A stretch of 6,727 bases of DNA from Bacteroidales bacterium GP4 (lineage in GTDB: Bacteria; Bacteroidota; Bacteroidia; Bacteroidales; Muribaculaceae): contig DAAL01000056.1 of assembly GCA_001701065.1 (NCBI GenBank), positions 22,058 to 28,784 of the forward strand, given 5' to 3'. Below are positions 1-6,727 of the stretch, piece by piece. Under the pieces are notes generated by a model, which saw only the letters and a program-made list of their open reading frames with translations, was not told the DNA's origin and did not search any database. The position numbers and the translations under genes were made by a program. The first letter of the stretch is position 1; each line of letters opens with the position of its first letter.

Positions 1-733
1 GGCGGCTGCGCTTATGGAGATAATGAGCGAGAACGGCACTATGGCACGGTTGCCGGAGTTGCGCCAACTCGCCGACAAATGGAATCTCAAACTCATCTCA
101 ATACAGGATCTCATCGCTTACCGTTATGCCCGGGAATCGCTTGTAGAAAAAGGCGTGGAAGTGGACATGCCCACTGAATGGGGACATTTCCGGCTTATCC
201 CGTTCAAGCAAAAGAGCAACGGACTTGAGCACATAGCCATAATAAAAGGCGACCTGAACGCCGATGACAAGCCCGTGCTGGTACGTGTGCATTCATCATG
301 CGCCACAGGCGACATATTCGGTTCAAAGCGTTGCGACTGCGGCGACCAGTTGCACAAGGCTCTGCAGATGATTGAAAAAGAAGGTAGAGGTGCTGTCGTT
401 TACCTCAATCAGGAAGGACGCGGCATAGGCTTGATGGAAAAAATGAAAGCCTACAAGCTCCAGGAGAACGGCATGGACACTGTCGATGCCAATATATGCC
501 TCGGTCATCTTGCCGATGAACGTGACTACGGAGTGGGTGCGCAGATACTTCGTGAAATAGGAATCAGCAAAATGCGCCTTATGACCAACAATCCAGTGAA
601 ACGTGTGGGACTTGAAGCCTATGGACTTGAAATCACTGAAAATGTACCCATCGAAGTCACTCCCAATGAGTACAACATCCGTTATATGCGCACCAAGAAG
701 GACCGCATGGGACACAACCTGCACATAAAGTAG
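1..733 (+). CDS. ribBA: Bifunctional RibBA, 3' part (DHBP synthase end plus complete GTP cyclohydrolase II)
   Basis: Two steps of riboflavin synthesis in the cytoplasm: ribulose 5-phosphate to 3,4-dihydroxy-2-butanone 4-phosphate (RibB), and GTP to the diaminopyrimidine precursor plus formate (RibA). The frame is open from base 2, and the first in-frame ATG (14-16) is not the start, because the residues around it match the conserved end of RibB. Numbering from that ATG, Glu2 aligns with the catalytic glutamate of the RibB LCELTNDDGTMA motif, followed by GTMARLPEL (8-16) and [11 protein letters not shown] (27-37). The GTP cyclohydrolase II domain (about 45-239) is complete: zinc ligands Cys96, Cys107 and Cys109 in SSCATGD...[17 protein letters not shown] (132-140), Tyr147 in KAYKLQ, Arg170 in ADERDY, TNNPVKR (191-197) and a terminal KKDRMGHNL. 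The gene ends at a TAG and converges on clpB. The 5' part lies outside the window, so whether RibB is intact cannot be judged. Confidence 0.95.
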   Translation, partial: AAALMEIMSENGTMARLPELRQLADKWNLKLISIQDLIAYRYARESLVEKGVEVDMPTEWGHFRLIPFKQKSNGLEHIAIIKGDLNADDKPVLVRVHSSCATGDIFGSKRCDCGDQLHKALQMIEKEGRGAVVYLNQEGRGIGLMEKMKAYKLQENGMDTVDANICLGHLADERDYGVGAQILREIGISKMRLMTNNPVKRVGLEAYGLEITENVPIEVTPNEYNIRYMRTKKDRMGHNLHIK

Positions 734-752
734 ATAACCCAAAACATAAAAA

Positions 753-794
753 AGAGAGATAGCCGCCCGGACAAAACCAAGCGGCTATCTCTTT
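753..794. terminator. Bidirectional intrinsic terminator between ribBA and clpB
   Basis: The arms 753-766 and 781-794 pair over 14 bp, including one G-T pair, around a 14-nt loop (767-780). The inner stem is GC-rich (AGCCGC/GCGGCT). The + strand continues into a T-run at 792-796 and the - strand reads a T-run of about six at 749-754. One hairpin therefore serves as an intrinsic terminator for both convergent genes, about 20 bp beyond each stop codon. Confidence 0.9.
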
Positions 795-813
795 TTCTGT
801 TAAGTCAAGTATG

Positions 814-3402
814 TCAGTTGCGGAAAACGAGGTCGTCATCCTTCACATCTATCACGATAGGATGCTCACGGTCCACTTTCTGCGCAAGTATATCCTTGGA
901 AAGACGGTTAAGCACCATGCGCTGGAGCACTCTCTTGACGGGACGTGCGCCAAACTCAGGATTATACCCTTCCTTGGCAAGATACTTCAATGCCTCAGGT
1001 GTAACCTTAAGGTCTACGCCGTTCTTGGCAAGCATCTTCTGGATAGAAGTGATCTGAAGTCCCACAATCTCCTCAATTTCTCTTTCGTTAAGAGGAGTGA
1101 ACATGATAATCTCGTCGATACGGTTCAGGAACTCGGGTCGGATAGACTGCTTGAGCATTTCAAGAACCTCTTCCTTAGTCTTCTCAACAACCTCGGCATG
1201 ATTTTCATCATTAATCTTTGAGAAATTCTCACGGATTACCGATGATCCCATGTTGGATGTCATGATGATTATGGTGTTCTTGAAGTTGACCATTCTGCCC
1301 TTATTGTCGGTAAGTCGTCCGTCGTCAAGCACCTGCAGAAGAATATTGAACACGTCGGGATGAGCCTTTTCTATCTCATCGAACAGCACTACCGAGTAAG
1401 GTTTACGGCGCACAGCCTCAGTAAGCTGACCGCCTTCGTCGTATCCCACATATCCCGGAGGCGCTCCGACAAGACGGCTCACGGTGTGCTTCTCCTGATA
1501 CTCGCTCATGTCGATACGGGTCATCATGTTTTCATCGTCAAACAGATACTCGGCAAGAGCCTTTGCCAGTTCGGTCTTACCCACACCGGTAGTTCCGAGG
1601 AAAATGAACGAGCCTATAGGACGGCGCGGATCGTTAAGCCCGGCACGGCTTCGGCGCACGGCATCGGCAATTGCCGCTATAGCCTCTTCCTGTCCCACTA
1701 CTCTGCGGTGAAGTTCTGCTTCAAGATGCAGGAGCTTCTCTTTCTCGCTCTGTACCATCTTGCTCACAGGAATACCGGTCCAGCGTGACACTACATCGGC
1801 TATATCGTCGGCATCCACTTCCTCCTTTATAAGAGCCTTATCGCCTTGCATCGATTTAAGCTGTTCCTGCACAGCCTCGTTCTCCTTCTCTTTCTGTTGA
1901 ATCTTGGAGTATCGTATTTCGGCTACTTTTGCGTAGTCGCCTTCGCGTTCGGCACGGTCAGCGTCAAACTTCAGCTGCTCTATGTCAATCTTGTTTTGCT
2001 GAATACGATTGATAAGTTCCTTCTGCGATTCCCACTTAGCCTTGAATTCCTTCTCGGTGTCGCGTAAATCGGCAAGTTCCTTCTCTATTTCCTTTATCTT
2101 AGCCTTGTCGCCCTCTCGCTTTATAGCTTCTCGCTCGATTTCCAACTGAGCTATTTTTCGGGTTATCTCATCGAGAGCCTGCGGCACGCTGTCACGTTCA
2201 AGACGCAGCTTTGATGCCGCCTCGTCTATTAGGTCGATAGCCTTGTCAGGAAGGAATCGGTCAGTGATATAACGTTCTGACAGCTGTACGGCTGCAATAA
2301 TCGCCTCGTCCCTGATTCTCACCTGATGATGGTTCTCGTAACGTTCCTTAAGTCCGCGGAGGATGGATATCGCGCTCATCTCGTCAGGCTCATTAACCAT
2401 CACCTTCTGGAAACGACGTTCAAGTGCCTTGTCTTTCTCAAAATACTTCTGGTACTCGTCAAGCGTGGTTGCGCCTATGCTCCTCAATTCGCCTCTTGCA
2501 AGAGCCGGCTTAAGGATATTGGCGGCATCCATTGCGCCTTCGCCCTTTCCTGCGCCCACAAGGGTGTGGATTTCGTCTATGAACAGGATTATGTCGCCGT
2601 CGCTCTGCGTGACTTCGTTGACTATGGCTTTCAGTCGTTCCTCAAATTCGCCTTTATACTTTGCGCCTGCCACAAGTGCACCCATGTCAAGTGAATATAT
2701 CTGTTTGTTCTTCAGATTTTCGGGAACATCGCCCCTCACTATACGGTGCGCAAGGCCTTCGGCTATAGCTGTCTTACCTGTACCCGGCTCACCTATAAGC
2801 ATAGGGTTGTTCTTGGTGCGTCGGCTCAGAATCTGGAGCACGCGACGAATTTCATCATCACGGCCTATAACCGGGTCAAGCTTGCCCGAGCGGGCTTTCT
2901 CATTAAGGTTTATGGCATACTTGCTCAACGAGTTGTAAGTGTCCTCGGCACTTTGATCATTGGCTTTCTTGCCCTTCCTCAATTCTTCTATAGCTGCCGC
3001 AAGCTCATGTTCGGTAAGCCCTGCGTCCTTAAGGATTTGCGACGCATTCCCCTTCGTCAGGAACAACGCCATCAGGATAGCTTCAAGCGACACATATTGG
3101 TCGCCTTGTCTCTTTGCGACATCAAGAGCCTTCTGCAGGACATCATTGGACGACCGGCTTAAATACGGCTCTCCTCCTGACACTTTCGGCTCTGACTCTA
3201 TAGCACGGTCAACCTGGCTGGTGACTACACCGGCGTTTGCGCCTATCTTCTGGAAGATAAACTGCATCAGCGGGTCCCCTTCGGTCAGCAAGCCTTTCAA
3301 AAGATGCACAGGCTCAATGGCTTGATTACCTGAAGATTTGGCAATCTCGACAGCCTTTTGTATGCTCTCTTGGGATTTAATAGTAAAGTTATTGAAATTC
3401 AT
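814..3402 (-). CDS. clpB: ClpB protein disaggregase (Hsp100 AAA+ chaperone)
   Basis: Hexameric cytoplasmic ATPase that pulls polypeptides out of aggregates with DnaK/DnaJ/GrpE. At 862 aa it has the usual full length. Two Clp_N repeats lie near 12-39 and 87-114. NBD1 has Walker A GEPGTGKT (204-211, Lys210), pore-loop Tyr249 in AKYKGEF, Walker B LFIDE (Asp276, Glu277) and arginine fingers Arg329/Arg330. A charged coiled-coil middle domain spans about 400-525 and marks ClpB rather than ClpA. NBD2 has GTTGVGKT (603-610, Lys609), pore-loop Tyr651 in GYVGY, Walker B VVLFDE (Asp675, Glu676) and sensor-2 GAR (818-820). No ClpP-binding IGF/IGL loop was seen, fitting a disaggregase. The ATG at 3402-3400 begins [17 protein letters not shown], a typical ClpB N-terminus. 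There is no Met between 111 and 201, so no ATG is available for a short ClpB-80-like form. It is monocistronic here, ending TGA before the shared terminator. No motif looks damaged. Confidence 0.98.
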   Translation of the reverse strand: MNFNNFTIKSQESIQKAVEIAKSSGNQAIEPVHLLKGLLTEGDPLMQFIFQKIGANAGVVTSQVDRAIESEPKVSGGEPYLSRSSNDVLQKALDVAKRQGDQYVSLEAILMALFLTKGNASQILKDAGLTEHELAAAIEELRKGKKANDQSAEDTYNSLSKYAINLNEKARSGKLDPVIGRDDEIRRVLQILSRRTKNNPMLIGEPGTGKTAIAEGLAHRIVRGDVPENLKNKQIYSLDMGALVAGAKYKGEFEERLKAIVNEVTQSDGDIILFIDEIHTLVGAGKGEGAMDAANILKPALARGELRSIGATTLDEYQKYFEKDKALERRFQKVMVNEPDEMSAISILRGLKERYENHHQVRIRDEAIIAAVQLSERYITDRFLPDKAIDLIDEAASKLRLERDSVPQALDEITRKIAQLEIEREAIKREGDKAKIKEIEKELADLRDTEKEFKAKWESQKELINRIQQNKIDIEQLKFDADRAEREGDYAKVAEIRYSKIQQKEKENEAVQEQLKSMQGDKALIKEEVDADDIADVVSRWTGIPVSKMVQSEKEKLLHLEAELHRRVVGQEEAIAAIADAVRRSRAGLNDPRRPIGSFIFLGTTGVGKTELAKALAEYLFDDENMMTRIDMSEYQEKHTVSRLVGAPPGYVGYDEGGQLTEAVRRKPYSVVLFDEIEKAHPDVFNILLQVLDDGRLTDNKGRMVNFKNTIIIMTSNMGSSVIRENFSKINDENHAEVVEKTKEEVLEMLKQSIRPEFLNRIDEIIMFTPLNEREIEEIVGLQITSIQKMLAKNGVDLKVTPEALKYLAKEGYNPEFGARPVKRVLQRMVLNRLSKDILAQKVDREHPIVIDVKDDDLVFRN

Positions 3403-3529
3403 AATTGGATTATGTTTATATTATCTTCTAATTTTCTAACACTTTTACGATGTAAAAAGTTAAAAAGGACTTTAGAAACTGTTTAAAATCTTGAAGAAAA
3501 TTTCAAACGGTTTGTCAAATTAAGCAATT

Positions 3530-3558
3530 TTAGCACTCCTGACGAGCAGTTGTGCGAA
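3530..3558. promoter_or_regulatory. CIRCE-like imperfect inverted repeat upstream of clpB
   Basis: The left arm TTAGCACTC (3530-3538) is identical to the left half of the CIRCE operator bound by HrcA. The right arm TTGTGCGAA (3550-3558) matches the other CIRCE half (GAGTGCTAA) at 6 of 9 positions. Directly, TT-GCAC pairs with GTGC-AA, and an inner CTG (3539-3541) pairs with CAG (3547-3549), symmetric about 3544. The spacer is 11 bp rather than the classical 9. It lies about 128 bp upstream of the clpB start. Weak - strand promoter candidates, TAAAATTG (3532-3525) and TTAATTTG (3523-3516), overlap or adjoin it; each is one mismatch from TAnnTTTG and neither has a good -33 partner. A heat-shock operator is an inference. 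Confidence 0.35.
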
Positions 3559-3586
3559 ATATTGACCAACTATGGGTCATTATTAT

Positions 3587-3617
3587 TTTGTACTCCGCTC
3601 ATCATTTCTTAACTTTG
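3587..3617 (+). promoter_or_regulatory. Bacteroidota-type sigma promoter for the DUF5106-doxX-mnmA-DUF151 operon
   Basis: A -33 element TTTG (3587-3590), a 19-bp spacer and a perfect -7 element TAACTTTG (3610-3617) match the Bacteroidota primary-sigma consensus TTTG/TAnnTTTG. Transcription would begin a few bases after 3617 and leave a short leader of about 25 nt before the ATG at 3649. The leader is AT-rich with no Shine-Dalgarno sequence, as is usual in this phylum. No terminator or comparable promoter was noticed between the downstream genes, so this probably drives all four. Confidence 0.8.
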
Positions 3618-3648
3618 TTAGCAAATACAATGCCAAAATCATTTTTAT

Positions 3649-4551
3649 ATGAACAAAAAAAGTTTTTTATGCCTCATATTAATTTGTTTTGCCGCCGCTT
3701 TAAAAGGTGAAACTGTCACATCACCCTTCGAGTACCCCACCGCGCCCGATTCACTCACCTCTTTGCCGTCTCGTGCAGGCTATGTGATTCAGCACTTTTG
3801 GGAGAAAGCTGACATGAAGAAGCTCATGAACGACACTACTAAGTTCCATAAAGCCTTTGCTGACTACGTGGGGCTTCTCCCCTATGCCCATCCTGACAGT
3901 TCAAAGTTGTCAGTGCAGTCATTTATGGCACCTGTAAAGACTGATCCCAAAATGGCTCTGATCGTGGCTGATTTGGCTGAAAAAGAGATGTTCGGCCCTG
4001 ACCGTTCGATAACCAATGCCGATGAAGTGTACATGCAGTTTATAAAAGGTGTACTTTCCAACAAGAAAATCAATCCTAAATCCAAGACCCGCTATCTGGA
4101 GCAGATAAAGATGCTCAACAGTTCGCAGGTGGATGCCACAGCACCTCAATTTTCTTACACTACACGGCATGGAGCCACCCACACATTCTATGAACAACCG
4201 GGTGAGTATTCTTTGTTATATTTCCACGGACCTGACACTGACTCTTATGGCATGACTCGCCTTAGAATGGAGACCGACGTGGCTATCAATAATCTGTCAA
4301 AATCAGGTCGGTTAAAAATCTTTGACATATATGTCGGTGCTCCTGACGCAGGATGGAAAGAATCAGTCGAGTCACTTCCTTACGAATGGGAAGTGGGATA
4401 CTCCCCCTCGGTAGGCGACAATATTGACGTTCGCGAACTCCCTGAGATGTATCTTATCGATAAGGACCGAAAGATTATGGTGCGTGGACTGACTGTTGAG
4501 CATCTGCTTAACATAGCCCAGGCTTTAAATAAACAAACACCTCAGCAATAA
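3649..4551 (+). CDS. Exported DUF5106-type protein with a cysteine-free thioredoxin-like domain
   Basis: Probable periplasmic or envelope protein of 300 aa whose role is unknown. A signal peptide is visible: MNKK, then a hydrophobic core (about 6-18). There is no lipobox (Ile, not Gly/Ala/Ser, precedes Cys13), so it is probably not a lipoprotein. Residues about 40-160 are helical, start with a HFWEKAD segment (49-55) and resemble the DUF5106 N-terminal region found in Bacteroidota TlpA-like proteins. Residues about 163-296 look thioredoxin-like: ATAPQFSY entry strand (163-170), YSLLYFHGPDTDSYG where YF-P-C-x-x-C would be expected (188-201), KIFDIYVG strand (223-230) and LPEMYLIDKDRKIMVRG (264-280) in the place of the cis-Pro strand. 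The mature protein has no cysteine, so thiol redox chemistry is excluded; a binding or scaffold role is more likely. The family assignment comes from pattern recognition. The gene heads the operon and ends 4 nt before doxX. Confidence 0.8.
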   Translation: MNKKSFLCLILICFAAALKGETVTSPFEYPTAPDSLTSLPSRAGYVIQHFWEKADMKKLMNDTTKFHKAFADYVGLLPYAHPDSSKLSVQSFMAPVKTDPKMALIVADLAEKEMFGPDRSITNADEVYMQFIKGVLSNKKINPKSKTRYLEQIKMLNSSQVDATAPQFSYTTRHGATHTFYEQPGEYSLLYFHGPDTDSYGMTRLRMETDVAINNLSKSGRLKIFDIYVGAPDAGWKESVESLPYEWEVGYSPSVGDNIDVRELPEMYLIDKDRKIMVRGLTVEHLLNIAQALNKQTPQQ

Positions 4552-4555
4552 CAAA

Positions 4556-5062
4556 ATGACGATGAAACTATTTTTTGAAAATCTTTTTCTGAAGTGTACC
4601 GGCTATACCTACACCAACATGGCTCGATTGTTTATGAGGCTGTTTGTGGGCATAATGTTTATTCAGTTCGGTATAAGGCATCTCATAAACTTTTCGGCAT
4701 TAAAGTACTCCTTCCCTGATGTCATGGGCATGGGGCATGAAGGCTCGTTGATAGTGATGATATGCATCGAGCTTATATGTTCGCTGTTCATCATGGCAGG
4801 ATTTCTGACACGCCTGGCGGTGATTCCTCCCATCGTGTCCATGATAATAGCCGAATACCACATATTGCATGATTTGATTCCCGATATATCCACCTATACC
4901 CTTTCAAGCACTCAGCCCGGGTATCTCCCCATGATGTTTATCGGGATTTTCCTTTATATAATTCTCGCCGGTCCCGGAAAAATATCCATCGACTATTTTA
5001 TCTCTCTTTTCATTCTCTCTCAGAAAGGGAAAGACGAGTCGGAAGGACTTGAGGATGTATAA
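4556..5062 (+). CDS. DoxX-family integral membrane protein
   Basis: Inner-membrane protein of 168 aa with four predicted helices: about 23-46, 63-83, 86-107 and 122-140. The AGPGKISID segment (138-146) after the fourth helix is the DoxX-family signature (GPG, basic, Ser-x-Asp), and the GIRHLINF segment (39-46) after helix 1 also fits. Family members include subunits of archaeal thiosulfate:quinone oxidoreductase (DoxD-like) and a mycobacterial membrane oxidoreductase component; most bacterial members have no known substrate. The start is ATG 4556 or ATG 4562, two codons later. I kept the first because it lies 4 nt after the upstream stop; nothing else separates them. The C-terminal tail (156-168) is charged and probably cytoplasmic. 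Close spacing to the exported thioredoxin-like gene suggests joint work at the membrane, which is an inference. Confidence 0.9.
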   Translation: MTMKLFFENLFLKCTGYTYTNMARLFMRLFVGIMFIQFGIRHLINFSALKYSFPDVMGMGHEGSLIVMICIELICSLFIMAGFLTRLAVIPPIVSMIIAEYHILHDLIPDISTYTLSSTQPGYLPMMFIGIFLYIILAGPGKISIDYFISLFILSQKGKDESEGLEDV

Positions 5063-5082
5063 CCAATTCAGTTTCACTAACA

Positions 5083-6162
5083 ATGAGAATTGCAGTTTTG
5101 ATATCAGGCGGCGTGGATAGCGCGGTTGTGGTCCATCAGCTAAAAGAGCAGGGTCACGATTTGCATCTGTTCTATATCCGCATTGGACTTGACAATGGCG
5201 AAGGTGATTGCTCGGCTGAGGAGGACATAGAGATGTGTAACCTCATAGCCCATAAATACGGTTGTCCCTTGGACGTGGTATCGCTCCATCAGGAGTATTG
5301 GGACAATGTGATGGAGTATGCATTGCGCACAGTAAAAGAAGGATTGACCCCAAATCCCGATATTATGTGCAATAAGATGATAAAATTCGGTTTTTTTGAG
5401 GAGCGTTGGGGAAAAGACTTCGACAAAACGGCAACAGGACATTACGCCTCAACCGATGTAATCGACGGCATCACTTATTTAGCCACGGCTTGCGATCCTG
5501 TCAAGGACCAGACTGACTTTTTGGCACGTATAAGCTACTCGCAGCTGTGCCATCTTATGTTCCCGTTGGGCAATATGCCGAAATCCAAGGTGCGCGAAAC
5601 CGCCATAAAGGCTCAGATGCCCAATGCTTACCGCAAGGACAGCCAAGGAATATGCTTTCTTGGCAAGATTAATTACAATGACTTCATTAAGCGTCATCTC
5701 GGCGTAAAGAAGGGTCCCATAATCGAAATCGAGACCGGTAAAAAGATAGGTGAGCATAACGGATTCTGGTTCCACACCATAGGTCAGCGTAAAGGGCTCG
5801 GTCTTAGCGGCGGTCCGTGGTATGTGGTGAAAAAGAACGTTCATGACAACGTAATCTACGTAAGCCAGGGATATAACACCGAAAGGCAGTACGGCAACAC
5901 CCTGCATCTCGATGAAATGCATTTTATTTCCGGAAATCCTTGGGGCGAAAACGTCGAAGAAGTCAACATAACGTTTAAGAACCGGCACACTCCGGAATTC
6001 ACCCCTGCAAAACTTATCCATCTCTCGGACAATGAATACGTAATCCACGCCAATGACAAGATACAGGGAATAGCTCCCGGTCAGTTTGCCGTGATTTACG
6101 ACGAGAAAGCCCACCTATGTTACGGCAGCGGCATAATAACCGGTAAAGAAATATTACTCTAA
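5083..6162 (+). CDS. mnmA: tRNA-specific 2-thiouridylase MnmA
   Basis: Catalyses ATP-dependent 2-thiolation of wobble uridine U34 in tRNA-Lys, -Glu and -Gln, taking persulfide sulfur from a cysteine-desulfurase relay. The 359-aa length is normal. Visible motifs: PP-loop SGGVDSA (8-14); NPDIMCNKMIKF (91-102), with Asp93 and nucleophile Cys96; TGHYAS (118-123); PLGNMPKSKVRE (161-172); KDSQGICFLGK (185-195), with catalytic-persulfide Cys191; TIGQRKGLGLSGG (232-244) in the central domain; and IAPGQFAVIYD (330-340) in the C-terminal beta-barrel. Both catalytic cysteines are present, so it should be active. The segment usually reading KDQSYFL is KDQTDFL (141-147). Bacteroidota often carry several MnmA paralogues, and this could be one of them; a paralogue with a narrowed or different substrate cannot be excluded. 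The ATG follows the doxX stop by 20 nt and puts the PP-loop at the usual distance from the N-terminus. Its TAA overlaps the next ATG. Confidence 0.95.
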   Translation: MRIAVLISGGVDSAVVVHQLKEQGHDLHLFYIRIGLDNGEGDCSAEEDIEMCNLIAHKYGCPLDVVSLHQEYWDNVMEYALRTVKEGLTPNPDIMCNKMIKFGFFEERWGKDFDKTATGHYASTDVIDGITYLATACDPVKDQTDFLARISYSQLCHLMFPLGNMPKSKVRETAIKAQMPNAYRKDSQGICFLGKINYNDFIKRHLGVKKGPIIEIETGKKIGEHNGFWFHTIGQRKGLGLSGGPWYVVKKNVHDNVIYVSQGYNTERQYGNTLHLDEMHFISGNPWGENVEEVNITFKNRHTPEFTPAKLIHLSDNEYVIHANDKIQGIAPGQFAVIYDEKAHLCYGSGIITGKEILL

Positions 6163-6727
6163 TGGATGAAGACAGAATACAACTAAAGGTAATGGGACTG
6201 TCCTACAGTCAGTTCAAGAGCGGTGCCTATGCCCTTATACTTGAAGAAATCGACGGTCCTCACCGCATCCCCATTATTATAGGTGCTGCCGATGCACAGT
6301 CCATAGCCATAAGGCTCGAACGCATCATTCCGTTACGGCCTAACACCCACGACCTCTTTGTGAGTTTCGCCCATGCATTCGGGGTAAAGCTGAAAGAAGT
6401 CCTCATCTACAAGTTTGAGGACGGAATTTTCTCCTCGGAGCTTACATTCACTGACGGAGAACGCACCATCGTCATTGACTCGCGTACCTCCGATGCCGTG
6501 GCTATTGCCATGCGCACCCAAGCCCCCATCTTCACTACACGGGAAATACTCGATGAAACCGGATTTATTCTTGAGGATGTGATATCGGAGCAGCGTGACA
6601 GTGAACAATCCTCCGACGGCTCCGATTCAAGCGACTCAGCCGCTCAGCCCCTGTCGCTCGACGACATGACTGAAAGAGAGCTTGAGGAAAAGCTTAATGA
6701 GGCCCACCAATGCAGGCATGAATATAG
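6162..6727 (+). CDS. Bifunctional nuclease family protein (DUF151), 3' end outside the window
   Basis: The frame starts at ATG 6162, whose A is the last base of the mnmA TAA (TAATG), and stays open to the window end, giving 188 complete codons. The DUF151 domain covers about 5-140: QLKVMGLSYSQ, SGAYALILEE, HRIPIIIGAADAQSIAIRLE (35-54), RPNTHDLF (59-66), VLIYKFEDGIFSSELTF (80-96) and the hallmark DSRTSDAVAIAMRTQAPIF (106-124). Plant and bacterial members have been described as nucleases acting on both DNA and RNA; the physiological substrate here is unknown. After the domain comes a Ser/Asp-rich linker (142-162) and a helical acidic segment, LSLDDMTERELEEKLNEA (164-181). That segment resembles the start of the UVR-like C-terminal extension I associate with Bacteroidota members. 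The 1-nt overlap implies translational coupling to mnmA. No stop codon is present, so the true C-terminus is not visible. Confidence 0.93.
   Translation, partial: MDEDRIQLKVMGLSYSQFKSGAYALILEEIDGPHRIPIIIGAADAQSIAIRLERIIPLRPNTHDLFVSFAHAFGVKLKEVLIYKFEDGIFSSELTFTDGERTIVIDSRTSDAVAIAMRTQAPIFTTREILDETGFILEDVISEQRDSEQSSDGSDSSDSAAQPLSLDDMTERELEEKLNEAHQCRHEY

Noticed and set aside
14..16. ATG as the start of a stand-alone RibA (GTP cyclohydrolase II)
   Set aside because: Residues on both sides belong to the conserved RibB end (LCE-L-NDDGTMA-type motif) and the frame is open upstream to base 2, so this Met is internal to RibBA.
2363..2938. 191-codon open frame on the + strand inside clpB
   Set aside because: It lies wholly antisense to the conserved NBD1 region of clpB, shows no recognisable domain, and its composition reflects the reversed codons of clpB. 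The other long + strand frames within 811-3325 are shadows for the same reason.
3455..3462. - strand TAACTTTT as the clpB -7 promoter element
   Set aside because: One mismatch from TAnnTTTG, but no TTTG-like -33 element lies 17-23 bp upstream; the nearest TTTG is about 41 bp away.
3504..3514. CAAAC-G-GTTTG palindrome
   Set aside because: A perfect 11-bp palindrome, but short and set in AT-rich DNA where such repeats arise easily; the 1-nt centre makes it a poor hairpin and nothing ties it to a promoter.
3572..3652. 26-codon + strand frame in the intergenic region
   Set aside because: It spans the promoter elements at 3587-3617, begins upstream of the predicted transcription start and has no recognisable features.
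5479..6114. 211-codon open frame on the - strand inside mnmA
   Set aside because: It is antisense to conserved MnmA motifs, has no family resemblance and no promoter; it is a shadow frame.
6333..6608. 91-codon - strand open frame near the right end
   Set aside because: It is fully antisense to the DUF151 coding sequence, which has clear family motifs in the + frame.

Overview
The window looks like chromosomal housekeeping DNA from a member of the order Bacteroidales. A Muribaculaceae-type gut bacterium is my best guess, but the family is an inference from protein style and gene content. The support is a perfect Bacteroidota-type promoter (TTTG, 19 bp, TAACTTTG), no Shine-Dalgarno sequences ahead of the starts, a DUF5106 protein (a family I know from Bacteroidota), and a DUF151 nuclease-family protein with a Bacteroidota-style C-terminal extension. 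There are no mobile elements, CRISPR arrays, tRNA or rRNA genes.

Left part (1-816): the 3' portion of a bifunctional riboflavin gene, ribBA, enters from outside the window on the + strand. It has the end of the DHBP synthase domain and a complete GTP cyclohydrolase II domain. It converges on clpB, and one long hairpin with T-tracts on both sides (753-794) can end transcription from both directions.

Middle (814-3648): a complete clpB disaggregase gene on the - strand, then a 246-bp AT-rich divergent intergenic region. That region carries a strong + strand promoter and an imperfect inverted repeat whose left arm reads exactly like a CIRCE half-site (TTAGCACTC).

Right part (3649-6727): four tightly packed + strand genes, probably one transcript. 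They are an exported DUF5106 protein with a thioredoxin-like domain lacking the redox cysteines, a DoxX-family membrane protein (4-nt gap), mnmA for tRNA 2-thiouridylation (20-nt gap), and a DUF151 bifunctional-nuclease-family gene that overlaps the mnmA stop by one base and runs off the window.

I see no clear previously undescribed system. The points most worth a second look are the CIRCE-like element upstream of clpB, the cysteine-free thioredoxin-like protein paired with DoxX, and the joining of that envelope pair to mnmA and the nuclease gene.
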